In this document: piece after piece, positions 53,101 to 61,407 of the stretch
Layout of the letters: the number at the start of each line of letters is the position of its first letter
How positions within the stretch are numbered: position 1 is the stretch's first letter
From: Acetonema longum DSM 6540
Lineage (GTDB): Bacteria > Bacillota > Negativicutes > Sporomusales > Acetonemataceae
Direction: 5' to 3'
Assembly (NCBI RefSeq): GCF_000219125.1
Contig: NZ_AFGF01000012.1
Coordinates: 1-61,407, forward strand
Length of the DNA stretch: 61,407 nt
The notes under the pieces: generated by a model
Databases searched by the model: none
The model's input: the letters and a program-made list of their open reading frames with translations, nothing else
What the model was told of the DNA's origin: nothing
Program-made: the position numbers and the translations under genes

Positions 53101-56100
53101 GCGCTGGGCGGGGATTCGATCAAGGCGATACAAGTGCTGTCGCGGCTGAATCAATACGGGTTAAAGCTGGAAATGAAGGATTTGTTCAAACATCCTGCCA
53201 TTGGCGAACTGAGCGGCTATGTAAAGGCGACGAGCCGGAAAGCAGTTCAGGCTGTTGTCGAAGGCGATATCGGACTGACTCCGATCCAGCACTGGCTGTT
53301 TGAGCAAAGCTTTACGGACAAGCACCACTTTAACCAGGCGGTAATGCTGTATCGCCGGGAGGGGTTTGATGAAGCCGCTTTGCGCAGCGTGTTTGTCAGG
53401 CTGGCGGAGCATCACGACGCGTTGCGAATCGTAGCGAAAGAGGGACGGCTGTTTAACCGGGGGACAGAGGCCGGACTGTACACCCTGGAGACGCTGGATT
53501 TACGCGAGGCTGAGAATTTCCGGGAAATTATGGCGGCGGAGTCCGGCCGGCTGCAAAGGAGCATGGACTTATATAACGGCCCGCTGGTTAAGGCAAAATT
53601 GTACCAGGCCAGGGACGGGGACCATCTGTTCCTTGTTATCCATCATCTGGTAGTGGACGGGATATCCTGGAGAATCCTTCTGCAGGATCTTTTCCAGGGG
53701 TACACGCAGGCCTTGTCGCAGGAAGCAATAACCTTCGCGGACAAGACCGATTCTTTCAAAGAGTGGTCGGAGCGACTGGCCGCTTACGCCGACAGCCGGG
53801 AATTATTGCAGGAGGTGCCCTACTGGGCCGGGCTGGAGGCAATCGAGGTGAAACCGCTTATTAAGGATCAATCGGTTGCCGTGAGAAGCTATCGGGAGCA
53901 TAACACCGTACAGGTGAAATTGACGGAGGAAGAGACGGCAACCCTGCTCAAGAGGGCAAACGCCGCTTATCATACCGAGATCAACGATCTTCTGCTTACG
54001 GCGTTGGGGCTTGCGGTCAGGGAATGGACCGGGGATGCCCGGATATTGATCAATCTGGAAGGACACGGCAGGGAAGAAATCATCAGGGGTGTGGACGTCA
54101 GCAGGACCGTCGGCTGGTTTACCGCCCAATATCCTGTGATCCTTGACATGAGCGGCGAACGGGAACTGGCCTGCCGGATAAAATCCGTGAAGGAAAGCCT
54201 GCGGCAAATCCCAAACAAAGGTATTGGCTATGGCATTCTCAAATATCTGACCTCGCCCGGATACAAGGCGGCGCTGCAGTTTAACCTGCAGCCTGAAATC
54301 AGCTTTAATTACCTGGGGCAATTCGACGGGGGCAATGACGGGTTTGCAATAGAAGAGCTTACTGCCGGGGACTGCGTGTCTCCTGACATGGAAAGCCCCT
54401 ATGCCATCGATATAAACGGCATGGTGGCGCAGGGACGGCTGACCTTGAATTTTACCTATAGCCGGGACGAGTATGGAGCGGCAACCATTGAAGCTGTGGC
54501 GGCAGGCTTCAGAAAGCATCTCATCCGGGTGGCGGAGCATTGCGCCGCTAGGGACTACAGCGAAATGACCCCCAGCGATTTTACGTTCAAGCATTTAACA
54601 CTTGATGCGCTGGCCAACGCGTTAAGCGGCATTGATGCGAGAAATGTAAAAGACGTATATCCGTTGTCGCCTATGCAGGAAGGGATGTTATACCATGCGC
54701 TGCTGGACAATGAATCCGCCGCGTATTTTGAGCAAACCATCCTGTCAGTGGAAGGCAGCCTGGATATGCGGCATATTCAGGAAAGCTTCAACCAGCTGGT
54801 CGCACGCTACGACATTCTCCGCACCGTTTTTGTCTCTGAGAAGGTAGCCAGGCCGCTGCAGGTTGTGCTGCGGGAACGGCGGGCCGATATTGCCCTTGAG
54901 GATGCCGCCGGTTTAACCGGCGCGGCGCAAATGTCATTCATTGAAAAATATAAAACGCAGGATAAAATGCGCGGCTTTGACCTGCGTAAAGATATGCCGA
55001 TTCGTTTAAGCGTCATCCGGACGGCTGCGAAATCTTACAAGTTGATATGGAGCTTCCACCATATCATTATGGACGGCTGGTGCCTGGGCATTATCCTGAA
55101 GGACTTTTTGGACATTTATGCCTCTTTGCAAGAGGGCCGGCCGGCGGATTTAGGCGAAGTGTATCCGTACAGCGGCTACATCAAATGGCTTGCCGGACAG
55201 GACAATGAGGCGGCCGCGTCGTATTGGAGAGGATATGTAAGCGATTATGAAGTGCAGGCATCCCTTCCCCGAAACAACGGCACGCCGGAAATAGGAAAAT
55301 ATGAGCCGGAAGAGTTTGGCTTCACGCTGGATGCGGCGGCGCGAAAAGGCCTGGAGGATATCGCAAGGAACAACAACGTAACTCTGAGCACGCTTATGCA
55401 GGCCCTATGGGGTGTCATGCTGCTGCGGTATAACAATGCCGAGGATGTGGTTTTCGGTGCGGTTGTATCCGGCAGGCCCCACGAAATAGAGGGCGTGGAG
55501 AAAATGGTGGGGTTATTTATTAATACGCTGCCTGTACGCATAAAGTGTGACGGGCAAAAGAGCTTTGCCCGGCTGTTGCAGGAGGTTCAGCAGGCTGCGG
55601 TGGATTCGGAGCGGTACAGCTATTATCCGCTGGCGGAAATACAGGCGACCACGGCGTTGAAAAGCGCCCTTATCGACCACATCGTGGCTTTTGAGAATTA
55701 CCCGGCGACAGAGATCAGAGATGCTAAGTCGGGGATTGCCATTGGCGGCATTGAGGCTTTCGAACAAACGAGCTACGATTTTAATCTGGTTATTATTCCC
55801 GGTAAAGAACTCCACATCAAATTTAGTTATAATGCGCAGGTATACAGCAGATCCTTTGTCGCCAGGCTGGAAGCGCATATGAAAGCAATGATAGCGAGCG
55901 TAATCGGCAATCCCGCCGCGGCGGTGAAAGACCTGAAGCTGCTTACGGCGGCAGAAGAAGAAGCACTCCTCTATCGCTTCAACGATACGGCGGCGGCATA
56001 TCCCAAAAACAGGACGATTGCCGCCCTCTTTGCGGAACAGGCGCGGAAAACGCCTGACAATATTGCGGTGGCCTATGAGGATCAACAGCTGACGTACAGA

Positions 56101-58998
56101 GCTTTAAACGAAAAAGCAGCCTGCGTGGCGAGGGTGTTAAGAAATAAGGGCGTCAAAGCCAACAGCATTGTCGGCGTCATGGCGGAGCGCTCGCCGGAAT
56201 TGATCATCGGACTGGTGGGGATCTTGCAGTCAGGCGGGGCGTATCTGCCAATCGACCCGGCATACCCGGCTGAGCGAATCAGCTATATGCTGGAAGACAG
56301 CGGGGCAGGCATCCTGCTAACGCAAAAACACCTGCTTGATAAAGCAGTATTCCCGGGTGAGACGATGGATCTGGAAGATCCGGAACTGTACTGGGGAGAC
56401 GCTGCCGGGTTTGCCACGGAAAATACTTCACAGGATTTGGCGTATGTTATCTATACCTCCGGTTCAACCGGCAACCCGAAAGGGGTTGAAGTGCAGCACG
56501 CCAGCCTGGCCAATCTCGTCTACTGGCACCGGCGAGAATATGACATAACCCCTGCGGACAGAGCCACGCTGATAGCGGGGCAGGCCTTTGACGCCTCCGT
56601 CTGGGAAATATGGCCGTATTTAACGGCCGGCGCCGGCCTGTATATTCCGGATAACGCAACGCGATCTTCCCTGTCAGGCCTGATTCAATGGTTCAAGGAC
56701 AATGCGATTACCGTCAGCTTTCTGCCGACGCCGCTGGCGGAAGCCTTACTGGCCGAAGCCTGGCCCGGCGGCATAGCGTTAAGGGCCATGCTGACAGGCG
56801 GCGATAAGCTGCATCGCAGACCCGCGCCGGACCTGCCCTTTGCGCTGTTCAATCATTACGGCCCCACGGAAAACACGGTAGTCGCGACCTGGGCCCGGGT
56901 TTTCCCTGATGCGCCCAAGGACATGCTGCCGCCGATCGGACGCCCTATTGACAATACAAAAGTCTATATTCTGGATCGGAACAACAATCTGCAGCCGGTC
57001 GGCGCGGCCGGCGAACTGTGCCTTTCAGGCGACAGCCTGGCCAGAGGGTATCTGAACCGGCCGGAGCTGACCGCGGAGAAGTTTGTGCCCAATCCCTTTA
57101 TCCCCGGGGCAAGAATGTACAGGACGGGCGATCTGGCGCGCTGGCTGCCCCACGGCAACATTGAGTTTCTCGGCAGAATTGACCACCAGGTAAAGATCAG
57201 GGGCTTCCGGATCGAGCTGGGCGAAATAGAAAACCGGATTTTACAGCATGCCGCCGTGAAGGAAGCGGTGGTAATCGCCCGGGAAGATCAGCGGGGGGAT
57301 AAATATCTGGCCGCATATATGGTGGCAAATCCTGCGCCGGAGACAGATGAGCTTAGGGAATACCTGTTAAAAGAGCTGCCTGAGTATATGGTGCCGCCGT
57401 ATTTTGTCCAGCTTGACAATATGCCGTTAACGCCGAACGGCAAGATTGACCGGAAGGCGTTGCCCGAACCGGCCGGCCGGGGGATCGCGGGAGAAAGCTA
57501 TACGGCGCCGAGAAATGACACCGACCGGAGGATTCAGGCGGTCTGGCAGGAAATACTGGGGATAGAGACGATAGGCATCGAAGATAACTTCTTTATGCTG
57601 GGGGGAAATTCGATCAAGGCTATCCAGGTTGTAGCCAAGCTGGCGCTGGATTTTGAGATAGGGATCAACGATATTTTCCAAAATCAGACCATCCGGACGC
57701 TGGCCGACGCAGTGAAATACTCCAAGGACAGGTTAAAAGAAACAATCGGCGCTTTAAATGAGGCGGCTGCGGCAAGGGCGGACAGCATTGGCTTTGATGG
57801 CGAATTGCGCAACAGGCTCAAAGAATACAGGATGAAAAACCGCAGATACCGGGACATAGACCTTGGGGAAAGGGAAGAGTACCGGAATATCCTGCTTGCG
57901 GGCAGCACGGGATATCTTGGCGTACACATTTTACGCCAATTGCTGGCAAACACCGATTACACCATTTATGTACCGGTAAGAGCGAAAAACGATGCGGAGG
58001 CGGAAGACCGGTTATGGTCCAAACTCAAATTTTACTTTAATTTCAGCAGGGCGGACAACGGAAGTCTGGCAAACAGAATACGCGTGTTTAGCGGCGACAT
58101 CTCCAAAGAGAGCCTGGGCCTCAGTCCGGATGAATACATGAATCTGGCGGCCAAGATTGACTGCATTATCAATTCGGCGGCCAATGTAAAACATTACGGG
58201 CATTACGCCGAATTTTACGCGATCAATGTGCAGGGCAGCCAAAGGCTGATCGAATTTGCCAATACCGGCAGGAAAAAAGCATACAACTTTATATCCACCA
58301 CGAGCGTGGGAAGCGGGTATGTGGACGGGGAAGCCAGGCTGCTGTTTACGGAATATGATTGTAATGTGGGCCAGCATTCCGATAATTACTATGTGGAAAC
58401 GAAACTGGCGGCGGAAACAGCTTTGGCAAAGGCCAGGGGCGAGGGACTGACGGCGAATGTTTTCCGGGTCGGCAATCTGGTGTTTGATTCTGCCTCCGGC
58501 GTGTTTCAGGAAAATATAGAGGACAATGCGTTCTATACACTGCTGAAATCGCTGTTGAATATCGGGTATTTTCCGGAAATGCACCAGAAAACCATGAATT
58601 TTTCTTTTATTGATTTTGTCGCCAAAGCCATCGTCCTGCTGTTTGATAAGAAAAATTTACAAAATGAAACCTACCATTTGTTCAACAGCAAACAGGTCAG
58701 CATGGTTACCCTGGCTGAACTGATAAGCCGGGCAGGGGTTGCTGTCAACGTAATGCCGGTCAATGATTTTATAAAATATCTGTATGCAAAGTATGAGGAT
58801 GAAACGGTGAAAAGCTACATTACCAGGGTTCTCGTTCATTCGAATATGTTTTTTGAGGGGGCAAGCAAAACCTCGTTTATCGTGCAAAACCAAAAAACGG
58901 AAAGCATTTTGCAGGCGCTGAACTTTACATGGCCCGGCCTGGACCGTGAAAAAACAGAGTTGATGATGGCGCATTGCAAGAAGGTTGGTTTTATCTGA
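50122..58998 (+). CDS. NRPS: C-A-PCP-E-C-A-PCP-reductase
   Basis: A 2958-aa two-module NRPS with reductive release. Order: starter-position C ~1-440 (HHIIIDGMG at 140), A ~465-955, PCP Ser999 (GGDSIKA), E ~1035-1475 (HHLVVDGISWR at 1174), C of post-E type ~1505-1935 (HHIIMDGW at 1646), A ~1965-2455, PCP Ser2497 (GGNSIKA), reductase ~2585-2955 with NADPH loop AGSTGYLG near 2594 and the Tyr2757/Lys2761 pair in YYVETK. Hand-read codes: first A DAWLIGAVIK (near the Leu signature DAWLYGAVMK), second DAWSLGHVVK (Leu-like, as in three A domains of the other line). Predicted product: N-acyl-D-Xaa-Leu-like aldehyde or alcohol. ATG 50122 starts 1 nt after the previous stop. Confidence 0.93.
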   Translation: MGKEELTATEYALTAYQRDIWLEQCLYPGKPIYNLGGYMEIKGEMDVPALSRSIAAVIRHNDSFRSNIAKKNGEPCLKILPELAYEVPFHDFSQQENAYEYCLDWLNREFLTPMAFGENLFQFALVKCDAGTYFWLMKVHHIIIDGMGLSIMYRQVIENYNQLLAGASELDRITYSYTDFVAEHQRYLASAAFLNDKAFWQEKYRTIPEPLFSRNAESDDAAAGVTSDRISFAVKRSLYNQIIAFSEAQGCSVFHFLLAVLFLYFSRLCGKDEVVIGVPILNRSKAKYKQTLGLFANVMPLKLQPGKDLTFIQLMLYIRNELMECYRHQKLPFGEIYRTVFNGAVEKSNIYDLSLSYINRDFSENYHTASDYQIVSLSHRHERTALTIFVRDYNEERDVVFDFDYQTALFAKFVPIENVISHFSHLLAAVLANSGESFAEIEMMPEEERRKVLRAFNNTQAGYDRDKTIHALLEDQAEQRPERPAAVFEGRQLTYRALNARANQLARVLRHKGVKPDSIVGIMTERSLEMVIGVMAVLKAGGAYLPIDPNYPADRIQYMLQDSAAAILLTGRNLMQPPDYQGEVLDLEDGRLYQGEETNLDSVNTPEDLAYIIYTSGSTGNPKGVMIAHQGIANLKTFFQQTYQVGGQDRMLQFASSSFDASVWEMFTSLLAGATLYIVSRDTIHNYGEFTRFIAANGITIALLPPPYLTGIEPGDVPGLKRLITGGSAITKGLMEKWKDRRVYINAYGPTEATVIATTWKYSPEASGYGSVPIGVPISNTQIYILDGNNRLLPVGAAGELCIAGDGLARGYLNRPELTAEKFVPNPFSPGAKMYKTGDLARWLPDGNIEFLGRIDHQVKIRGFRIELGEIEARLLEHGAVKEAVVIARQDRAGEAYLAAYFTTSRAVETGELREALLKELPEYMVPSYFIQLDKMPLTGSDKIDRKALPEPDLSLAAAVEYMAPRDETEEILARIWQEVLKVERVGLKDHFFALGGDSIKAIQVLSRLNQYGLKLEMKDLFKHPAIGELSGYVKATSRKAVQAVVEGDIGLTPIQHWLFEQSFTDKHHFNQAVMLYRREGFDEAALRSVFVRLAEHHDALRIVAKEGRLFNRGTEAGLYTLETLDLREAENFREIMAAESGRLQRSMDLYNGPLVKAKLYQARDGDHLFLVIHHLVVDGISWRILLQDLFQGYTQALSQEAITFADKTDSFKEWSERLAAYADSRELLQEVPYWAGLEAIEVKPLIKDQSVAVRSYREHNTVQVKLTEEETATLLKRANAAYHTEINDLLLTALGLAVREWTGDARILINLEGHGREEIIRGVDVSRTVGWFTAQYPVILDMSGERELACRIKSVKESLRQIPNKGIGYGILKYLTSPGYKAALQFNLQPEISFNYLGQFDGGNDGFAIEELTAGDCVSPDMESPYAIDINGMVAQGRLTLNFTYSRDEYGAATIEAVAAGFRKHLIRVAEHCAARDYSEMTPSDFTFKHLTLDALANALSGIDARNVKDVYPLSPMQEGMLYHALLDNESAAYFEQTILSVEGSLDMRHIQESFNQLVARYDILRTVFVSEKVARPLQVVLRERRADIALEDAAGLTGAAQMSFIEKYKTQDKMRGFDLRKDMPIRLSVIRTAAKSYKLIWSFHHIIMDGWCLGIILKDFLDIYASLQEGRPADLGEVYPYSGYIKWLAGQDNEAAASYWRGYVSDYEVQASLPRNNGTPEIGKYEPEEFGFTLDAAARKGLEDIARNNNVTLSTLMQALWGVMLLRYNNAEDVVFGAVVSGRPHEIEGVEKMVGLFINTLPVRIKCDGQKSFARLLQEVQQAAVDSERYSYYPLAEIQATTALKSALIDHIVAFENYPATEIRDAKSGIAIGGIEAFEQTSYDFNLVIIPGKELHIKFSYNAQVYSRSFVARLEAHMKAMIASVIGNPAAAVKDLKLLTAAEEEALLYRFNDTAAAYPKNRTIAALFAEQARKTPDNIAVAYEDQQLTYRALNEKAACVARVLRNKGVKANSIVGVMAERSPELIIGLVGILQSGGAYLPIDPAYPAERISYMLEDSGAGILLTQKHLLDKAVFPGETMDLEDPELYWGDAAGFATENTSQDLAYVIYTSGSTGNPKGVEVQHASLANLVYWHRREYDITPADRATLIAGQAFDASVWEIWPYLTAGAGLYIPDNATRSSLSGLIQWFKDNAITVSFLPTPLAEALLAEAWPGGIALRAMLTGGDKLHRRPAPDLPFALFNHYGPTENTVVATWARVFPDAPKDMLPPIGRPIDNTKVYILDRNNNLQPVGAAGELCLSGDSLARGYLNRPELTAEKFVPNPFIPGARMYRTGDLARWLPHGNIEFLGRIDHQVKIRGFRIELGEIENRILQHAAVKEAVVIAREDQRGDKYLAAYMVANPAPETDELREYLLKELPEYMVPPYFVQLDNMPLTPNGKIDRKALPEPAGRGIAGESYTAPRNDTDRRIQAVWQEILGIETIGIEDNFFMLGGNSIKAIQVVAKLALDFEIGINDIFQNQTIRTLADAVKYSKDRLKETIGALNEAAAARADSIGFDGELRNRLKEYRMKNRRYRDIDLGEREEYRNILLAGSTGYLGVHILRQLLANTDYTIYVPVRAKNDAEAEDRLWSKLKFYFNFSRADNGSLANRIRVFSGDISKESLGLSPDEYMNLAAKIDCIINSAANVKHYGHYAEFYAINVQGSQRLIEFANTGRKKAYNFISTTSVGSGYVDGEARLLFTEYDCNVGQHSDNYYVETKLAAETALAKARGEGLTANVFRVGNLVFDSASGVFQENIEDNAFYTLLKSLLNIGYFPEMHQKTMNFSFIDFVAKAIVLLFDKKNLQNETYHLFNSKQVSMVTLAELISRAGVAVNVMPVNDFIKYLYAKYEDETVKSYITRVLVHSNMFFEGASKTSFIVQNQKTESILQALNFTWPGLDREKTELMMAHCKKVGFI

Positions 58999-59041
58999 AA
59001 AACGCAACAAAGGAAATCATTTATTACGGGGGAGAAAGCGC

Positions 59042-60187
59042 ATGAAAACTGTCAGCATTACAGAGTGTGCAGCCTATGGGTATGAAGAAGTGGAGAAGGC
59101 GGTCTTCGCCTGCCTGGACAATCTTCCCGGAATCAAAAGCAAAATGGTCAGCGGGGCCCGGGTTTTAGTCAAGGTAAACCTGTTAAAGCGAAATGCCCCT
59201 GAAGATGCGGTTACCACGCACCCGGCCGTAGTCGAGGCGGTTGTCAGATACCTCCAGGCCGCGGGGTGCAAGGTAATAGTCGGGGACAGCCCGGGCGGCC
59301 CTTTTACGGTAAAGCGGCTGGAAGGGATCTATAAGGCGGCGGGGATGACGCAAGTGGCGGAGAAAACAGGCTGCGAGCTGAATTATGATGTTGCTGCTGT
59401 ACAGGTCACGAATGAACAGGCGCAAAAGCTGAAGAGCATGCAAATCATCAAAATTGCGGAGGATGTTGATTTTGTTGTATCGGCAGCTAAGCTGAAAACC
59501 CACGGCATGATGGTTTATACCGGGGCTGTCAAAAATTTATTCGGCGTGATACCCGGGCTTATTAAAGCTGAATATCATTTCAAGATGAAAAGCGTGGAAA
59601 ATTTTGCGCACCATTTGATAGACATCTGCGAATATATCAAGCCGGTCTTTACAATTATTGACGCCATAGAAGGAATGGAAGGGGACGGGCCTTCCGCCGG
59701 GCAAAAAAGGCATGCGGGGCTTATCCTGGCCTCGGAAAATCCCTACGCTCTGGATACGGCGGCCGCTCATATCATAGGCATTAACCCGTTAACCGTGCCG
59801 ACTGTAAAACTGGCCCGGGACAGGGGAATCTTCAGCGGCAGTCTGCAAGACCTGACAGTGAAGGGGACACGGCTGGAGGACATACACATACCGCCGTTTA
59901 AACTGCCGGGTTCGCTGCATGACAACTTACTGGCCGGCGCCATGCCCGAATTTGCGGCGAATTTTCTGGCAAACATTTTGCGGGCAAAACCGGTGTTTAA
60001 CTATGATCTGTGCATCTCCTGCGGCGATTGCCAAAGGGGATGCCCTGCCAGGATCATCGATATGAGCTCAGGAAAGCCTGTGCCGGATTTGGATCAGTGC
60101 ATCAGCTGTTTTTGCTGCCATGAGTTGTGTCCTAAGAAAGCCATTGATATCAAAAAGCATTGGCTGCACAAATTATTGTTCAGATAA
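59042..60187 (+). CDS. DUF362 protein with C-terminal double [4Fe-4S] ferredoxin domain
   Basis: A 381-aa protein. Residues ~1-270 match the DUF362 family as I know it (VLVKVNLLKR, THPAVVEAVVRYLQ, GDSPGG, AKLKTHGMMVYTGAVKN). The C-terminus has two cluster motifs, CISCGDCQRGCP and CISCFCCHELCP, each CxxCxxCxxxCP, so two [4Fe-4S] clusters. DUF362 function is poorly defined; such proteins occur mostly in anaerobes and are assumed to take part in electron transfer. It is 43 nt after the reductase-terminated NRPS, preceded by GGGGGAG, and ends at a strong terminator, so it appears co-transcribed. A link to redox tailoring of the dipeptide product is possible but unproven. The longer in-frame start at 58985 would overlap the NRPS and lacks a site. 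Confidence 0.87.
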   Translation: MKTVSITECAAYGYEEVEKAVFACLDNLPGIKSKMVSGARVLVKVNLLKRNAPEDAVTTHPAVVEAVVRYLQAAGCKVIVGDSPGGPFTVKRLEGIYKAAGMTQVAEKTGCELNYDVAAVQVTNEQAQKLKSMQIIKIAEDVDFVVSAAKLKTHGMMVYTGAVKNLFGVIPGLIKAEYHFKMKSVENFAHHLIDICEYIKPVFTIIDAIEGMEGDGPSAGQKRHAGLILASENPYALDTAAAHIIGINPLTVPTVKLARDRGIFSGSLQDLTVKGTRLEDIHIPPFKLPGSLHDNLLAGAMPEFAANFLANILRAKPVFNYDLCISCGDCQRGCPARIIDMSSGKPVPDLDQCISCFCCHELCPKKAIDIKKHWLHKLLFR

Positions 60188-60584
60188 CTTTGCATAGTGC
60201 TGCTTTGCATTGGTAAAATTAAAAAAAACAGAAAACGTAAAGGCCAAGGGTACGCTGCTATCCTTGGCCTTTACGTTTATTTGCATAAGCTTCTATTGCA
60301 TCGCATATCTTTTACGATGCCAATGTTTGACCGGTATCATGACGGTTCCGGCGTATTCCAGCGCCTGAGAAACCATAGCCATTCCGAAGATATGACACTC
60401 CTTCCGGGGCATTTCCCTGATAGGTTGGATTTCTGAACCAACTTATAATTTTAAGGTTCTTGCAATTCATTACCGCAGCCTGGACAGTGAGCGGGCATAT
60501 TTCAAGGATGAAATGAGGCAAAGCGTATAGCTTTTTTGCAGGAATTTAACTTATTTTGCCGAAGTTTGCATCTAGAAAGATGGG
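60188..60584 (+). other. intergenic region after the cluster
   Basis: These 397 nt hold the terminator at 60233-60285 and no convincing gene. A 39-codon frame on the - strand (60412 down to 60293, starting MPRKECHIFGMAMVSQALEY) reads like real protein and has a weak AGGGAA before its ATG; it might be a gene fragment, but I cannot name it. The two longer frames here (60197-60436 + and 60312-60521 -) look like noise. Confidence 0.4.
60233..60285 (+). terminator. intrinsic terminator closing the cluster
   Basis: Arms AAACGTAAAGGCCAAGG (60233-60249) and CCTTGGCCTTTACGTTT (60262-60278), 17 bp perfect with a 12-nt loop; the right arm ends in TTT and ATTTGC follows. The left arm is preceded by an A run, so the element could work in both directions. 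Confidence 0.85.
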
Positions 60585-61103
60585 GTGGTTTGGGTGGAGG
60601 TTTTGGGTACTGCTTTGGTAGCTATTGTAGTATCAATACTAACTTGTTTTGCAAATAATTGGTATAACCACAATAAGTTAAGGGCGGATTTATCGACTCA
60701 TTCGAAGAAAACCTATAAAGAGTTAATTACTTCCGAAAGAATTAAATGGGTTGACGCCCTTAGGGAAGCTATGGCGGACTTTCTTTCTAAGAGCCATGAA
60801 ATTCTGGTTCTTAAATTTAGCCGCCTGCGTGATGAAGAAGCGCGCAAAATCCCTTTTGCTACAGCATATAATGACTTAGTATGCTATTTTCTTAAGACCA
60901 GCTATTTAATTCAACTTCGTCTAAATCCAAAAGAAACAGCTTTTTTGCAGGACTTGGATGAAATGAGCCAAAAGATACTTTCCGCCGAGACTGTTTTTGA
61001 ATTATCAGAAGCACAGAAGGACATTAAAGATTTTGCTGATATGTGCCAGGGTTTATTGAAGGCTGAGTGGGAGAGAATTAAAGAGGAATCACAACCTACT
61101 TAA
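60585..61103 (+). CDS. hypothetical protein with N-terminal membrane anchor
   Basis: A ~172-aa protein I do not recognise. One hydrophobic segment at about residues 5-25 (VLGTALVAIVVSILTCFANN) is followed by a charged, largely helical cytoplasmic-looking region (KKTYKELITSERIKWVDALREA). It lies after the cluster terminator and is followed by its own terminator. Codon use is more A+T rich than in the NRPS genes, so it probably belongs to a different genomic neighbourhood. The start may be GTG 60585 or GTG 60594, the latter 6 nt after GGGGTGG. The layout resembles small anchored helical proteins of unknown role. Confidence 0.65.
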   Translation: MVWVEVLGTALVAIVVSILTCFANNWYNHNKLRADLSTHSKKTYKELITSERIKWVDALREAMADFLSKSHEILVLKFSRLRDEEARKIPFATAYNDLVCYFLKTSYLIQLRLNPKETAFLQDLDEMSQKILSAETVFELSEAQKDIKDFADMCQGLLKAEWERIKEESQPT

Positions 61104-61122
61104 GGCGTTAATTGCTAAGCCT

Positions 61123-61149
61123 AGCGTTCCGGCAGGGACGCTTTTTTAT
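61123..61149 (+). terminator. intrinsic terminator after the hypothetical gene
   Basis: GCGTTCC-GGCA-GGGACGC (61124-61141), a 7-bp stem with one G-U pair, followed directly by TTTTTTA. Classic rho-independent form. Confidence 0.85.
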
Positions 61150-61364
61150 TATCGGTTTAGCCGCTGAACACGCCAATTTTGCGTCCGCAATCGAATGGTT
61201 TCCGACGTTGTCCACCAGTGACGCCAGGCAGTTTCCAGTCGTAAAGCCGGCCTTTGAGGCGGTGAAATAGCGAGCCCGGCCCTTTCCGCGGCCGCCTGGA
61301 TAAAACCTGGGTTCCTGCGTAGGATTTTGGGGGCCAGGATCTTTACCTTACCGGGAGGTCAGGT

Positions 61365-61393
61365 TTGTGCTGTAGCCCGTAATCCCGTATAAT
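61365..61393 (+). promoter_or_regulatory. candidate promoter at the right edge
   Basis: A perfect TATAAT (61388-61393) lies 17 bp after TTGTGC (61365-61370), which matches a -35 box only in its TTG. AAGAAGG at the very end of the window could be part of a ribosome site for a gene beyond the edge. Confidence 0.3.
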
Positions 61394-61407
61394 GAATAGC
61401 AAGAAGG

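Larger units (their letters stand above)
61104..61407 (+). other. right-end non-coding region
   Basis: The last ~300 nt carry the terminator at 61123-61149 and no recognisable ORF on either strand. G+C-rich stretches around 61230-61310 contain short complementary pieces (for example AAGCCGGCC and CGCGGCCGCC nearby), but I could not build a known RNA family from them. The window ends just after a candidate -10 box, probably upstream of a gene outside it. Confidence 0.4.

Noticed and set aside
60197-60436. 79-aa + strand ORF after the cluster
   Set aside because: It runs through the terminator hairpin, has no good ribosome site and no recognisable features.

Overview
The window is almost entirely one secondary-metabolism locus on the + strand: a hybrid PKS/NRPS lipopeptide pathway, its exporters, and a second, shorter NRPS ending in a reductase. 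Shine-Dalgarno sites are strong and Firmicutes-like (AGGAGG/GGAGGTG), yet the locus encodes a MacAB-like exporter with a TolC-family outer-membrane channel. A Firmicutes-style genome with an outer membrane points to a Negativicutes/Sporomusaceae-type anaerobe. This is an inference; no rRNA or other phylogenetic marker is present.

Layout. 26-955: a short peptide ORF and an orphan LytTR response regulator, closed by a 19-bp-stem terminator. 956-1330: leader with a candidate promoter. 1331-1834: a NusG paralogue of the LoaP type (processive antiterminator of long biosynthetic operons), whose only sensible start codon is ATC. 1890-2645: type II thioesterase. 2734-4434: chemotaxis receptor. 4522-6297: fatty acyl-AMP ligase (FAAL). 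6290-18809: ACP-KS-AT-KR-ACP-C-A-PCP-C-A-PCP-E, interrupted by two -1 frameshifts in the KS-AT linker. 18842-23359: C-A-PCP-C. 23407-27405: half C-A-PCP-E. 27443-40660: four C-A-PCP modules and a TE. 40681-41370: phosphopantetheinyl transferase. 41422-46917: MacB-like ATPase, FtsX permease, HlyD adaptor, TolC channel. 46960-48719: ABC-2 exporter pair, then a 17-bp hairpin. 48807-50120: stand-alone condensation-fold protein with a degenerate active site. 50122-58998: C-A-PCP-E-C-A-PCP-reductase. 59042-60187: DUF362/ferredoxin protein, then a terminator. 60585-61103: unrecognised membrane-anchored protein.

How the genes fit together (inference from domain order and hand-read specificity residues). 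The FAAL loads a fatty acid on an ACP, one malonate extension plus ketoreduction makes a beta-hydroxyacyl chain, and eight amino acids are added: about Ile, D-Leu-like, Leu-like, D-Glu-like, unknown, Leu-like, Gln-like, Ile. The terminal TE releases the product, possibly as a macrolactone through the beta-hydroxyl. The second NRPS is predicted to make an N-acyl dipeptide with a D residue first, released reductively as an aldehyde or alcohol. The MacAB-TolC-like set and the ABC-2 pair are the likely export and immunity functions. A LoaP-type protein at the head of a set of co-directional genes almost 60 kb long is consistent with antitermination control.
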